Source of the DNA: an uncultured Mucilaginibacter sp.
Lineage (GTDB): Bacteria > Bacteroidota > Bacteroidia > Sphingobacteriales > Sphingobacteriaceae
Direction of reading: 5' to 3'
Assembly (NCBI GenBank): GCA_903891475.1
Contig: CAITEP010000021.1
Span: forward strand, 124,001-188,000
Length of the DNA: 64,000 nucleotides
The notes below the pieces were generated by a model, which was not told the origin of the DNA, did not search any database, and worked only from the letters and a program-made list of their open reading frames with translations. A program made the translations under genes and the position numbers. Shown piece after piece: positions 8,957-19,100 of the stretch (position 1 is its first letter; each line of letters begins with the position of its first letter).

Positions 8957-10057
8957 ATGATTTACAAGTGTATATTAAAAAGTAAAATAGTTGTATTAAT
9001 CTGCTTTATTGCAGCTTTAATGACATCATGTTCGGGCGAGAAAAATGAGGATACCAGAGTTCCTTATCGCATTCCCGATTCATTAATGAAAACCCTTTTA
9101 ATTGATACTGTAAAAATTGAAAATGTAACCGAAGCAGTTAAGTTTAATGGGATAGTTGATTATAATACCGACAAGGTTGCAAATATCTATCCAATGATAA
9201 GCGGTGTTGTCCAGGATGTTCATGTTATGCCTGGTGATTATGTAAAGGCAGGACAAACTTTGGGGGTTATTAAAAGTCCGGAAATGGCTAATTACAACGC
9301 CGCCTTAATTACTGCGGAAGCAAATGTTAGGTTGAATGCTAAATTACTTGAACAGCAAAGAGATTTATTTAAAAGTGGTTTGGCCTCACAAATTGACATT
9401 ACCAACGCGGAGGTAAATTACGAACAAGCGATTGCCGCTAAAGTAGCAGCCGAAAGAGTTTTGAAAATAAATGGGAATAACAAAAACGGCGACTTCTATA
9501 TCAAATCGCCTGTTGATGGTTTTATTGTTCAAAAAAATATTACCAACGGAATGGCTGTACGGACGGACAACGGAGGCAATATGTTTACCATATCTGATTT
9601 AAAAGATGTTTGGGTACAGGCAAATGTTTATGAAGAAAGTATATCAAAGGTACAGGAAGGTGATGATGCAAATATAACAACCATTTCGTACCCGGATAAG
9701 ATTTTTAAAGGTAAAGTGGCTAAATTATTGAATGTGCTTGACCCAACTAATAAAGTATTAAAAATGCGAATTGTTTTGAATAATCCGGGTTTTATTTTAA
9801 AGCCACAGATGTTTACCACTGTAACAATTAGTAACAACCAACATAGGAAAGCAATAGCGATTTCGAGCAACGATTTGGTTTTTGACCATAGCCAGTATTA
9901 TGTAATTACATTAAACGGTAAAAAGGATGTTCAAATAAGGCCGGTTGAAGTAATGGGTATTAATTCAAAAATTGCCTATATAAAAAGCGGTTTACAGCCC
10001 GGTGAAAAGCTGATAGGATCGCAGGCCTTATTAATATATGGGTCTTTAAATAGCTAA
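8957..10057 (+). CDS. RND efflux periplasmic adaptor lipoprotein (CzcB/HlyD-like), operon 1
   Basis: The 366-residue membrane-fusion protein has a lipobox ALMTSC (Cys25), so it is likely anchored to the inner membrane by lipid. A split biotinyl-lipoyl domain is visible around VYPMISG-type VNIYPMISGVVQDVHV (about residues 75-90) and FYIKSPVDGFIVQK (about 178-191), enclosing an alpha-helical hairpin of QQRDLFKSGLASQ type. The barrel domain with KVQEGDDANIT and the membrane-proximal domain follow. It would bridge the pump and the TolC-like channel. No His-rich N-terminal metal-binding stretch is present. It lies 23 bp after the channel gene and 62 bp before the pump. Confidence 0.92.
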   Translation: MIYKCILKSKIVVLICFIAALMTSCSGEKNEDTRVPYRIPDSLMKTLLIDTVKIENVTEAVKFNGIVDYNTDKVANIYPMISGVVQDVHVMPGDYVKAGQTLGVIKSPEMANYNAALITAEANVRLNAKLLEQQRDLFKSGLASQIDITNAEVNYEQAIAAKVAAERVLKINGNNKNGDFYIKSPVDGFIVQKNITNGMAVRTDNGGNMFTISDLKDVWVQANVYEESISKVQEGDDANITTISYPDKIFKGKVAKLLNVLDPTNKVLKMRIVLNNPGFILKPQMFTTVTISNNQHRKAIAISSNDLVFDHSQYYVITLNGKKDVQIRPVEVMGINSKIAYIKSGLQPGEKLIGSQALLIYGSLNS

Positions 10058-10119
10058 AGTATACATGTTTGGCTTTTAAAAAACTTAAAACGGTTTTACT
10101 AAATTTTAAATTATAAAGA

Positions 10120-13100
10120 ATGATTAAGTTCCTACGGGGTATCATAGGGTTCTCTTTAAAAAATAAATATTTTATATTATTTCTGGCAGTTGTGCTTATA
10201 ATTACCGGAGTAATTACCTTTTTACAAATGCCTATTGAAGCATTTCCCGATGTAACCAATACGGAAATTGATATCATAACCCAATGGCCGGGTCAGAGTG
10301 CTGAAGAGGTAGAAAAGTTAGTTACCATACCAATTGAAATTGCCTTAAACCCAGTTCAAAATAAAACAAGCTTACGTTCAACCACTATTTTTGGATTAAG
10401 CTATGTAAAGGTAATATTTGAAGACCATGTAAAAGATCCTGAAGCACGACAACAGGTAATGTTTTTGTTAAATAATGCTGCCCTTCCGGCTGGTATTACA
10501 CCGGCCGTACAGCCGCCAACCGGCCCAACTGGCGAAATTTTCAGATATACGCTAAAAAGTACATTTAGAGATGTACGTGAATTAAAGACGATACAGGATT
10601 GGGTTATTGACAGAAGGTTAAGAGCCATTCCGGGAATTGGTGACATAAATAGCTTTGGCGGTAAAACTAAAACATATGAAATAACGGTAAACCCCGGAAA
10701 ACTTGCCAACCTTGGCATAACCCCGCTCGATGTTTTTGCGGCTGTTCAAAAAACTAATATTAACGTAGGTGGCGATATGATTATCCAAAATAACCAGGCT
10801 TTTGCGGTAAGAGGCATTGGTTTAATTAATGACATCAACGAAATACAAAATGTAATTGTTAGCAATAACAACGGTGTGCCTGTGCTTGTTAAGGATGTTG
10901 CAACAGTATCAATTTCAAACCTTCCTAGGCTAGGATGGGTTGGTAGGAGCGATGCCATTGTTGATAAAAAAGGCAGCAGGAAAGTTAGTGACGTGGATGA
11001 CGCTGTTGAAGCAATCATCGTTATGCGGAAAGGGGAAAACCCAACCGAAGTGGTAAGCGCCTTAAAAAATGAAATTAATAAATTAAATAATGAAATATTA
11101 CCAGCCGATACAAAAATTGTTCCCTATTATGATAGGTCGGATTTGATTGGATTTGCTACCCATACGGTACTGCATAATTTAATTGAAGGTATTTTATTGG
11201 TTACTTTCTTGGTTTCATTATTCATGTTTAACTGGCGAACTACACTCATCGTTTCTATCATCATTCCAATGGCACTTTTGTTTGCCTTTATTTGTTTGCA
11301 TTTAATGGGTATGTCTGCCAATTTGCTTTCATTAGGCGCGGTCGATTTTGGAATTATCATTGATGGCGCGGTAGTAATGGTAGAAGGTATGTTCGTAATA
11401 CTAGATACCAAGGCTATTGAAATGGGCATGGAACGCTTTAACAAAATAGCAAAGCTAGGGTTAATAAAAAATAGTGGGGCACAATTGGGTAAGGCTATTT
11501 TTTTTGCTAAGCTCATAATCATAACTGGTTTGCTTCCGGTTTTTGCATTTCAAAAAGTAGAGGGTAAATTATTTTCACCGTTAGCCTATACCCTTGGCTT
11601 TGCATTGCTCGGCGCGTTAATTACAACGCTTACTTTAGTTCCGGTATTAATCAGCCTATTATTAAAAAGAGATGTTCATGAAAAGCATAATCCATTTGTG
11701 CACCATTTATCGGGCTTTATGCTCAATGGTTTTAAAAAGGCTTATAAACATAAATTTAGTGTAATAATTATAGCGTTAGTTTTGATGGGAGCTGGGTTAT
11801 ATTCATTTAAGTTTTTAGGTAGTGAATTTTTACCTGAGCTAGATGAAGGCGCTATTTGGCTAAGGGTTCAATTACCCTACAGTGTGTCACTTGATAAATC
11901 GGTAGAAACGGCTAAACAAGTACGCCAAAAATTAATGACATTTCCACAAGTTCAATATGTTGTTTCGCAAACAGGCCGACCAGATGATGGTACTGATGTT
12001 GCCGGTTTTTATAATAATGAATTTGATGTTTTGATGTACCCCGAGGATGACTGGAAACCAAAAATAAGCAAAGAGGAATTGATAGAGCAAATGAATAAGA
12101 AATTATCGGTTTTACCCGGTGCGGACTTGAATTTTTCTCAACCCATCAGCGATAACGTTGAGGAAGCTGTATCAGGGGTTAAAGGTTCAATTGTTGTAAA
12201 GGTTTATGGAGATTCACTCGATTATATGGAACAAAAAACCAATGAAGTTTATAATATTTTAAAAAATGTTAAAGGTATAAATGACCTTGGCATTTTGAAA
12301 AGTGTTGGTTTACCAGAACTCGACATTAACCTCGATCAACAAAAAATGGCGCAATATGGGGTTGCTACCGCCGATGCTAATTCTGTAATCTCTATGGCTA
12401 TAGGTGGTCATGCTGCATCAACACTCTATGAAGGTGTACGCACCTTTGATATTAGAATTAGGTTTCCGGAGGAATTTAGGAAAACCCCAGCCGATATTGG
12501 CAATTTATTGGTGCCTACCCAAAATGGCTCAAAAGTACCTGTAAAGGAAATTGCTTCCATAAAGCAAAAAACCGGACCATGTTTAATTTTTAGAGACGAA
12601 AATGAAAGGTTCGCGACGCTTAAATTTTCTATTCGAGGGCGCGATATGGGTAGCACTATTGCCGAGGCACAAGAAAAAGTAAAAGAGAAAGTTAAATTTA
12701 AAAGAGGATATCATATTGCATGGCAAGGCGATTTTGAGAACCAGCAAAGGGCACAAAAAAGGCTATCTCAAGTTGTTCCAATAAGTTTAGCATTGATTTT
12801 TTTGTTACTTTTTGTAATGTTTGGAAATTTTAAAGATGCCGGACTGGTTTTTTTGAATGTTCCATTTGCAATTGTTGGTGGTATCATGGCATTGATGATA
12901 ACGGGCACCAATTTCAGTATCTCAGCAGGTATTGGATTTATAGCGCTATTTGGTATTTGTATTCAGGATGGTGTATTGCTCATCACGGTTTTTAAGCAAA
13001 ACCTCAACCAAATTAAATACGGAAAACAAACGCTTTATACTTCCATATTGTTAGGTGTTAATTCAAGAATTAGACCAGTTATGATGACGGCACTTATGGC

Positions 13101-13272
13101 CGCGATTGGTTTATGCCCGGCAGCCATATCCCATGGCATAGGTTCAGAAAGCTCGCGCCCATTGGCTAGGGTGGTAATAGGGGGTATACTTTGCGCTATG
13201 GTATTTAGCTTATGGGTATTCCCGCTAATTTTTAGTTGGGTTTACCGAAAGGCTGATAAAGTAGTACAATAA
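10120..13272 (+). CDS. czcA: CzcA/CusA-type heavy-metal RND efflux pump, operon 1
   Basis: The 1050-residue inner-membrane proton/metal antiporter starts with a helix, then the RND motif DVTNTEIDIITQWPGQSAEEVE of the porter domain, TM2-6 from about residue 345, a second porter half, and TM8-12 at the C-terminus. The TM4 charged motif reads DFGIIIDGAVVMVE, the DFG..DG pattern associated with divalent-cation pumps (Zn/Co/Cd/Ni types) rather than the monovalent Cu/Ag type. The usual Asn after VE is Gly here. Substrate assignment is inference. Relative to its paralogue at 16126 it carries an insert of about ten residues near residue 285. Length is full for the family. A strong terminator lies just downstream. 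Confidence 0.94.
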   Translation: MIKFLRGIIGFSLKNKYFILFLAVVLIITGVITFLQMPIEAFPDVTNTEIDIITQWPGQSAEEVEKLVTIPIEIALNPVQNKTSLRSTTIFGLSYVKVIFEDHVKDPEARQQVMFLLNNAALPAGITPAVQPPTGPTGEIFRYTLKSTFRDVRELKTIQDWVIDRRLRAIPGIGDINSFGGKTKTYEITVNPGKLANLGITPLDVFAAVQKTNINVGGDMIIQNNQAFAVRGIGLINDINEIQNVIVSNNNGVPVLVKDVATVSISNLPRLGWVGRSDAIVDKKGSRKVSDVDDAVEAIIVMRKGENPTEVVSALKNEINKLNNEILPADTKIVPYYDRSDLIGFATHTVLHNLIEGILLVTFLVSLFMFNWRTTLIVSIIIPMALLFAFICLHLMGMSANLLSLGAVDFGIIIDGAVVMVEGMFVILDTKAIEMGMERFNKIAKLGLIKNSGAQLGKAIFFAKLIIITGLLPVFAFQKVEGKLFSPLAYTLGFALLGALITTLTLVPVLISLLLKRDVHEKHNPFVHHLSGFMLNGFKKAYKHKFSVIIIALVLMGAGLYSFKFLGSEFLPELDEGAIWLRVQLPYSVSLDKSVETAKQVRQKLMTFPQVQYVVSQTGRPDDGTDVAGFYNNEFDVLMYPEDDWKPKISKEELIEQMNKKLSVLPGADLNFSQPISDNVEEAVSGVKGSIVVKVYGDSLDYMEQKTNEVYNILKNVKGINDLGILKSVGLPELDINLDQQKMAQYGVATADANSVISMAIGGHAASTLYEGVRTFDIRIRFPEEFRKTPADIGNLLVPTQNGSKVPVKEIASIKQKTGPCLIFRDENERFATLKFSIRGRDMGSTIAEAQEKVKEKVKFKRGYHIAWQGDFENQQRAQKRLSQVVPISLALIFLLLFVMFGNFKDAGLVFLNVPFAIVGGIMALMITGTNFSISAGIGFIALFGICIQDGVLLITVFKQNLNQIKYGKQTLYTSILLGVNSRIRPVMMTALMAAIGLCPAAISHGIGSESSRPLARVVIGGILCAMVFSLWVFPLIFSWVYRKADKVVQ

Positions 13273-13334
13273 TTTTATTAATTAAAACAGCTATAATATT
13301 TAATACCCCGACTAACACTATTGTGTTAATCATG

Positions 13335-13362
13335 AATGCGGCTTAAGCCGCATTTATTTTTT
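13335..13362 (+). terminator. Rho-independent terminator after efflux operon 1
   Basis: A perfect 20-bp palindrome (13335-13354; AATGCGGC arm, TTAA loop) is followed by a T-rich run. It separates efflux operon 1 from the operator of operon 2. Confidence 0.8.
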
Positions 13363-13432
13363 TAAGTAGGTTCAAATTAAAAAAATAAATTGAATAATAA
13401 GAATAAGTGTAAAATCCAATACCAGTATCAAG

Positions 13433-13483
13433 GTCTAATTAAATTCTAATCTCTTTCTAATCTCATTTTAATCTTTCTTAATT
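13433..13483 (+). promoter_or_regulatory. Tandem direct-repeat operator of efflux operon 2 (4-5 units, 11-bp pitch)
   Basis: Units GTCTAAT (13433), TTCTAAT (13444), TTCTAAT (13455) and TTTTAAT (13466), plus a weaker CTTAATT (13477), recur at exactly 11 bp. Three consecutive units are identical in sequence and order to those before operon 1. The array ends about 10 bp before a -7 box, as in operon 1. The remaining 160 bp upstream hold only the terminator of operon 1 and AT-rich sequence. Confidence 0.7.
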
Positions 13484-13492
13484 TAATCATCA

Positions 13493-13500
13493 TAATTTTG
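13493..13500 (+). promoter_or_regulatory. Putative -7 box (TAATTTTG) of efflux operon 2
   Basis: TAATTTTG followed by C matches TAnnTTTG and lies 15 nt before the ATG at 13516. No good TTTG is seen at the -33 position, which would fit dependence on an activator bound to the repeats. Confidence 0.55.
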
Positions 13501-13515
13501 CACCACTAAATAATT

Positions 13516-14790
13516 ATGATAAAAAAATTAGTTCTTGCTTTTTTAGTTTTTGAATTCTCATTGTTTTATTCTGGAACAATATTAGCCCAAAGCAATACCC
13601 CTGATACCCTTAAAATAACCCTTAAACAGGCCGAAGGCCTGTTTATTAAAAAGAATCTTCGTTTAATTATTCAACAATATAATATTGACAATGCCAATGC
13701 GCAAATAATCACCGCTCACTTATTTAATAATCCTGACTTTAGCTTCTCTAATGGTATTTACACAAGCGGTCAATCAGGAGGGTATAAAGAGCAGGCATTT
13801 AGCATTTCGCAACTCTTTACCACGGCCGGCAAACGGAACAAAAATATTCAACTCGCTAAAATAGCAGTAGACCAGGCACAGTACCAATTTTTTGATTTGT
13901 TGCGCACCCTTAAATTTACTTTAAGGAATGATTTTTATAGTATTTACTTTCAGCAACAATCTGCTAAGGTTTATAATGAGGAGATTAACTCGCTCACTAA
14001 AACCTTAACCGTTTTTAAAGAACAATACCAAAAGGGCAATATATCACAAAAGGAAGTATTGCGCATACAATCGCAATTATACTCGCTACAGGCAGAGTAT
14101 AATAATTTACAAGTTGGTATAGATACGGTACAAAGCGAGTTTAATATGTTGATAAAGGAAGGCCCATCAACCATTATTGAACCTGAATTTAATTATGATT
14201 TAGATGGTAAAGAGATAGTATCAAAAATACCATACCAACAATTGCTCGACTCGGCCTATAATAACCGATATGACTTAAAACTCAGCAAAACAAGTATTGA
14301 TTATAATACCCTGAACTTGAAACTGCAAAAGGCAACCTCGATACCTGATTTTTCATTGTCGCTTAACTACGATAAGTTGGGCGGTTATGGCACCAACTAT
14401 TTAGGTGCGGGCATTGAGTTTAATTTGCCGTTTTTTAACCGAAACCAAGGTAATATTAAACAGGCCAAAATTGCCATCGACCAAAGCAAGTTTCAATTTC
14501 AAAATCAGCAGGAACAGGTTGAAAGCGATGTAGCTACCAATTACAAGGGAGCTTTAAGGCTAGAAAAACTGTACAACACCTTCGACCCACAATTTAAAAC
14601 AGACTTTAATCACCTGATACAAGAAGTATTTAAAAACTATGAAAAGCGCAACATTAGTTTATTGGAGTTTCTTGATTTTTATGATGCTTATAAGTCAAAT
14701 ACCCTTCAGTTAAACGCCTTGCAATTGAGTAGAATTACTTCGTTGGAGCAACTTAACTACGTTACCGGGACACCTTTTTTTAATAAATAA
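13516..14790 (+). CDS. TolC-family outer membrane efflux protein (CzcC-like), operon 2
   Basis: The 424-residue product has a signal peptide ending near residue 25 (TILAQ) and two outer-membrane-efflux repeats. It is a close paralogue of the product at 7647-8933 along its whole length, including KQAEGLFIKKNLRLI, FTTAGKRNKNIQ and the C-terminal LEQLNYVTGTPFF. It is expected to form the channel of the second tripartite pump. It is followed after 14 bp by its adaptor. Retention of all three components in both copies argues for two functional pumps rather than a decaying duplicate. Confidence 0.92.
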   Translation: MIKKLVLAFLVFEFSLFYSGTILAQSNTPDTLKITLKQAEGLFIKKNLRLIIQQYNIDNANAQIITAHLFNNPDFSFSNGIYTSGQSGGYKEQAFSISQLFTTAGKRNKNIQLAKIAVDQAQYQFFDLLRTLKFTLRNDFYSIYFQQQSAKVYNEEINSLTKTLTVFKEQYQKGNISQKEVLRIQSQLYSLQAEYNNLQVGIDTVQSEFNMLIKEGPSTIIEPEFNYDLDGKEIVSKIPYQQLLDSAYNNRYDLKLSKTSIDYNTLNLKLQKATSIPDFSLSLNYDKLGGYGTNYLGAGIEFNLPFFNRNQGNIKQAKIAIDQSKFQFQNQQEQVESDVATNYKGALRLEKLYNTFDPQFKTDFNHLIQEVFKNYEKRNISLLEFLDFYDAYKSNTLQLNALQLSRITSLEQLNYVTGTPFFNK

Positions 14791-14804
14791 AATTCAGCAT
14801 TGCT

Positions 14805-15899
14805 ATGCCTTATAAATATCATATCATATTATTTGCTCTTGTTGTTGCGGGATTGACCCTGCAAAGCTGCCATCATGCCGAAGAAAATCAGCAAAAAGAT
14901 GAAAAGTTTCAGGTTACGGATGAATTGTTAAAAACGCTTTTAAAAGATACCGTAAAAGAAGCAAGCGCCACTACGCAACTTACCCTTACCGGTAGTATTG
15001 CGCCCGATGAAAATAAAATGGTTAAAATTTACCCAATGGTGAGCGGTGTGGCGCAAAATGTAAGCGTTCAACTTGGTGATGTGGTTAAGAGCGGACAGAC
15101 CTTGGCTATTTTAAAAAGTGCTGAAATGGCCGGATATACCAAGGATTATGTAGCATCTGAAGCAGATATACGGAATACCAAAAGAGTTTTTGAAACTACA
15201 CAGGATTTGTATAAAAGCGGACTAGCATCACAAAAAGATTTGGAACAGGCACAATCCGATTATCAAAAAGCGCAAGCAGAAGGAAAACGAGCCAGTGCAG
15301 TTGTGGAGATTAACAAAAGCAACGGGAAAGGGTATGAAATAAGATCGCCATTAAGTGGTTTTGTGGTCGAGAGAAATTTGACCAATAATACACAGGTACG
15401 TGCTGATAACAGTCAAAACCTATTTACCATTGCCGATTTATCTACTGTTTATGTATTGGTAAATGTTTATGAATCCGATATTTCCAGGATACAAGTAGGT
15501 GATAAGGTTAAAATCACTACACTTTCCTATCCCGACAAGGAATTTGATGGTAAAATTGATAAAATTGATAACATGCTCGACCCGGATAATAAGGTAATGC
15601 ATGCCAGGATAAAGGTAAGCAACCCAGGGAATTTGTTAAAGCCACAAATGTTTGCCAATATAAAAATAAGCGCGAAATCGGGCGAGCAACTGCCGTTTAT
15701 CTATACAAAATCATTGGTGTTTGATAATGATAAGAATTATGTAATGGTAGCAGATAACAGCAAGGCCAAAGTAAGGATTCAACCAGTACAAGTAGTTAAA
15801 ACAGTTGAAGACAGAGCTTATATAAGTAATGGTTTAAAGCCAGGCGATGTGGTGATTAGCTCAAGGCAGGTTTATTTATATGAATCATTAAAGGATTGA
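14805..15899 (+). CDS. RND efflux periplasmic adaptor lipoprotein (CzcB-like), operon 2
   Basis: The 364-residue membrane-fusion protein has a lipobox TLQSC (Cys22) immediately followed by two His residues (CHHAEE), which might touch metal. The lipoyl halves are at about VKIYPMVSGVAQNVSV (70-85) and YEIRSPLSGFVVERN (180-195), with a helical hairpin between them (QDLYKSGLASQKDLEQAQ). The barrel segment IQVGDKVKITTLSYPDKEF follows. It is paralogous to the adaptor of operon 1. Unlike operon 1, the pump gene does not follow closely: a 226-bp gap with palindromic repeats intervenes. Confidence 0.92.
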   Translation: MPYKYHIILFALVVAGLTLQSCHHAEENQQKDEKFQVTDELLKTLLKDTVKEASATTQLTLTGSIAPDENKMVKIYPMVSGVAQNVSVQLGDVVKSGQTLAILKSAEMAGYTKDYVASEADIRNTKRVFETTQDLYKSGLASQKDLEQAQSDYQKAQAEGKRASAVVEINKSNGKGYEIRSPLSGFVVERNLTNNTQVRADNSQNLFTIADLSTVYVLVNVYESDISRIQVGDKVKITTLSYPDKEFDGKIDKIDNMLDPDNKVMHARIKVSNPGNLLKPQMFANIKISAKSGEQLPFIYTKSLVFDNDKNYVMVADNSKAKVRIQPVQVVKTVEDRAYISNGLKPGDVVISSRQVYLYESLKD

Positions 15900-15919
15900 T
15901 TTTTAAGAAGTTTGCTAAA

Positions 15920-15957
15920 AAATTGTCTGTTCCGATAGCTATCGGAACAGACAATTT
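15920..15957. repeat. Perfect 38-bp palindrome with GATAGCTATC core (REP-like)
   Basis: The two 19-bp arms are exactly complementary and centred on GATAGCTATC. There is no T-run after it, so it is not a classical terminator. It is the first of three related palindromes in the gap between the adaptor and pump genes of efflux operon 2. Confidence 0.75.
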
Positions 15958-15962
15958 GTAGT

Positions 15963-15979
15963 CGCGATAGCTATCGGGA
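15963..15979. repeat. Second GATAGCTATC palindrome (REP-like)
   Basis: A perfect 12-bp core CGATAGCTATCG at 15965-15976 is followed by GGA. It shares the core of the 38-bp palindrome located just 7 bp upstream. Confidence 0.6.
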
Positions 15980-16082
15980 TTAGGATTAAAAGAATTATTA
16001 GCTGCAGATGATGCCTGATTGACGTATATGTAAAAACTCTTGATACTAGCTATTAGTTACTTGATACTTTAAACAAATCCGA

Positions 16083-16100
16083 CCCCGAAAGCTATCGGGG
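16083..16100. repeat. Third, imperfect member of the palindrome family
   Basis: CCCCGAAAGCTATCGGGG is an 18-bp palindrome with one mismatched pair and the same AGCTATCGG half-core. It lies 26 bp before the pump gene start. Sequence between the second and third palindromes (about 100 bp) shows no ORF and contains two CTTGATACT repeats (near 16037 and 16061). Confidence 0.6.
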
Positions 16101-16125
16101 CGAACATCCGAAATCAGAAATTAAA

Positions 16126-19100
16126 ATGAACCGATTTATAAAAAATATTATTTCTTTCGCCCTAAAAAACAAGTTTTTTATATTTTTTGTAACGGCATTA
16201 ATGGCTGTTGCGGGGTACATTAGCTTTAAAACCATCAGTATTGACGCGTTTCCGGATGTTACCAATACTTCGGTAACCATAATTACGCAATGGCCAGGCA
16301 GAAGTGCCGAAGAAGTGGAGAAGTTTGTTACCCGCCCATTGGAGATTGCCATGAACCCCGCCGAAAAGAAGACCAGTATAAGGTCGTCTTCTTTATTCGG
16401 ATTGTCGGTGGTAAAAATAACTTTTGAAGATGACGTTGATTATGCCTTTGCCCGATTGCAAGTAAACAATCATTTGGCAGATGCCGATTTGCCTGATGGG
16501 GTGAACCCTTCGGTTGAACCACCATATGGGCCAACTGGAGAAATCTACCGTTTTACCTTAACCAGCAACCGTAGAACAGTTCGTGAACTAAAAACCATTG
16601 AAGATTGGGTGGTTGACCGCGAAATACGGGCAGTACCCGGAGTAGCAGATGTAAATAGTTTTGGTGGCGAAGTAAAAACGTATCAAATTACGGTTGACCC
16701 TAAAAAAGCAGTACAATATAATGTAACCCCATTGCAACTATTTGAAGCTGTTTCAAAAAGTAATGTGAATGTAGGTGGCGATGTAATTGAGCAGGCCGGG
16801 CAAGCTTATGTAGTGCGGGGAATTGGTTTATTGAACAACATAGGCGAAATAAAAAACATTGTCATCAATAATATTAAAGGAACCCCAATATATGTAAAAA
16901 CCATAGCCGAGGTTACTGAATCAGCCTTGCCCCGATTAGGGCAGGTTGGTAGGGATAAAGACCCTGATGTTATTGAAGGCATTGTGGTAATGCGAAAAGG
17001 AGAAAACCCTAGCGAGGTAATAAAAAATCTTAAGATTAAAATCAATGAATTGAATAATAAGATATTACCAGATGATGTAAAGCTATCATCGTTTTACGAT
17101 CGCGAAACCTTGGTGAATTTTGCTACCAATACGGTATTGCATAATATGGCCGAAGGCATACTGTTTGTAACGGTAATCGTTTTCCTATTCATGGCCGATT
17201 GGCGTACCACTTTAATCGTTTCGCTCATTATTCCGTTGGCACTTTTATTTGCGTTTGTTTGTTTGAAATTGAAGGGCATGTCGGCAAACCTATTATCAAT
17301 GGGTGCCATTGATTTTGGGATTATAATTGATGGTGCGGTGGTAATGGTAGAGGGTATTTTTGTGATCCTCGATCAAAAATCGCGAGAAGTTGGGATGGAG
17401 CAGTATAATAAACTTAGCAAGTTAGGTCTGATTAAAAAAGCTTGTTTGGTAAATGGGAAGGGCATATTTTTTGCAAAACTCATCATCATAACCGGGTTAT
17501 TGCCAATATTTAGTTTTCAGAAGGTAGAAGGCAAAATGTTTTCGCCATTAGCTTGGACATTAGGCTTTGCGCTTTTAGGTGCGGTGATTATGACCTTTAC
17601 CTTTGTACCAGCCTTAGCAAGTGTTTTACTTAAAAAGAATGTAAAAGAAAAACATAACTATTTTGTTGAATTTATAACCCGCAATGCCATGCGTTTTTAT
17701 GCGATATGTTTTAAAGCACGCAAAATAGTTTTCCCTATCGCCATTGCTTCTTTAGCTATCAGTTTGTTTTGTTTTACTTTATTAGGAACGGAATTTTTGC
17801 CTGAGCTAAATGAAGGGGCCATTTATGTAAGGGCAACCGGGCCGTTGAGTATATCATTAAAAGAATCGGTTAAGCTATCGAACGAAATACGTAAAATTTT
17901 TTTAAGCTTTGATGAGGTAAAACAGGTTCTATCGCAAACAGGTCGGCCAAATGATGGTACTGATGCCACTGGTTTTTACAATATTGAATTCCATGTTGAT
18001 ATTTATCCGCAGGATGAATGGAAACGCAAGGAAACAAAAGAGCAGTTGATTCAGCGTATGCAAGAAAAGTTGAAATACTTGCCGGGCATTGACATCAACT
18101 TTTCGCAACCGATATCCGATAACGTAGAGGAGGCGGTATCAGGGGTAAAAGGCTCGATTGTTGTTAAGTTATTTGGCGAAGATTATAAGTTTATTGAAAG
18201 GAAAGAAATAGCAATTGATTCGATTTTGAAAAGTGTAAAAGGGATTGAGGATTTAGGTATACTGCATAATATTGGTCAGCCCGAATTGCAGATAGACCTT
18301 AATCAGGATAAAATGGCGCAATACGGTGTGCAAGCGGCAGATGCAAACGCGGTAATAGAAATGGCCATAGGAGGAAAGGCAGCCACCCAGATTTATGAGG
18401 GTGAAAAAAAATTCGAGCTTAGGATACGTTACCCCGAAGATTTTAGGAATAACCAGGAAGCAATTGGTGATTTACGAGTGCCAACGTTAAACAACAATAC
18501 GGTACCATTAAGAGAGATTGCCGATATTAAGCGAATAACGGGGATCAGTATGATTTATAGGGATGATCACCTTCGTTACGGTGCCATTAAATTTTCAATT
18601 AGAGGCCGGGATATGGGTAGCACCATTAAGGAAGCGCAGGATAAGGTAAATGCGCAAATAAAACTACCCAAAGGTTATAACCTGCAATGGGCAGGTGATT
18701 TTGAGAACCAACAAAGAGCTATCAAAAGGTTAAGTCAGGTAGTGCCCATTAGCTTACTGGTTATTTTCTTTATCCTTTTTATATTGTTCGGTAATTTCCG
18801 CGATTCGCTTTTAGTACTAAACAATGTACCATTCGCTATCATGGGTGGAATTTTAGCCTTGCTTATAACCGGGGTTAATTTTAACATTTCAGCAGGGATA
18901 GGCTTTATTGCGCTGTTTGGAATTTGCGTACAAAACGGAGTAATATTGATTACCAAGTTTAAATTTAACATCACTCAATTAAAGCACCATACCTCCTGGA
19001 CGTCTTTTGCTATAGCCATAAAAGAAGGTGTTGCTGATAGGTTAAGACCAGTAGTAATGACCGCAATGATGGCTGCCATAGGCCTTTTACCTGCCGCAAT

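Noticed and set aside
11127-11522. 131-codon minus-strand frame inside the first RND pump, and similar antisense frames in the kinase, bamA and purH genes.
   Set aside because: All lie opposite conserved coding sequence and show only the Ile/Ser/Thr-rich composition expected of antisense shadows.
15920-15957. The 38-bp palindrome as a transcription terminator or CRISPR-like repeat.
   Set aside because: No T-run follows, and the three copies are irregularly spaced with no spacer structure.
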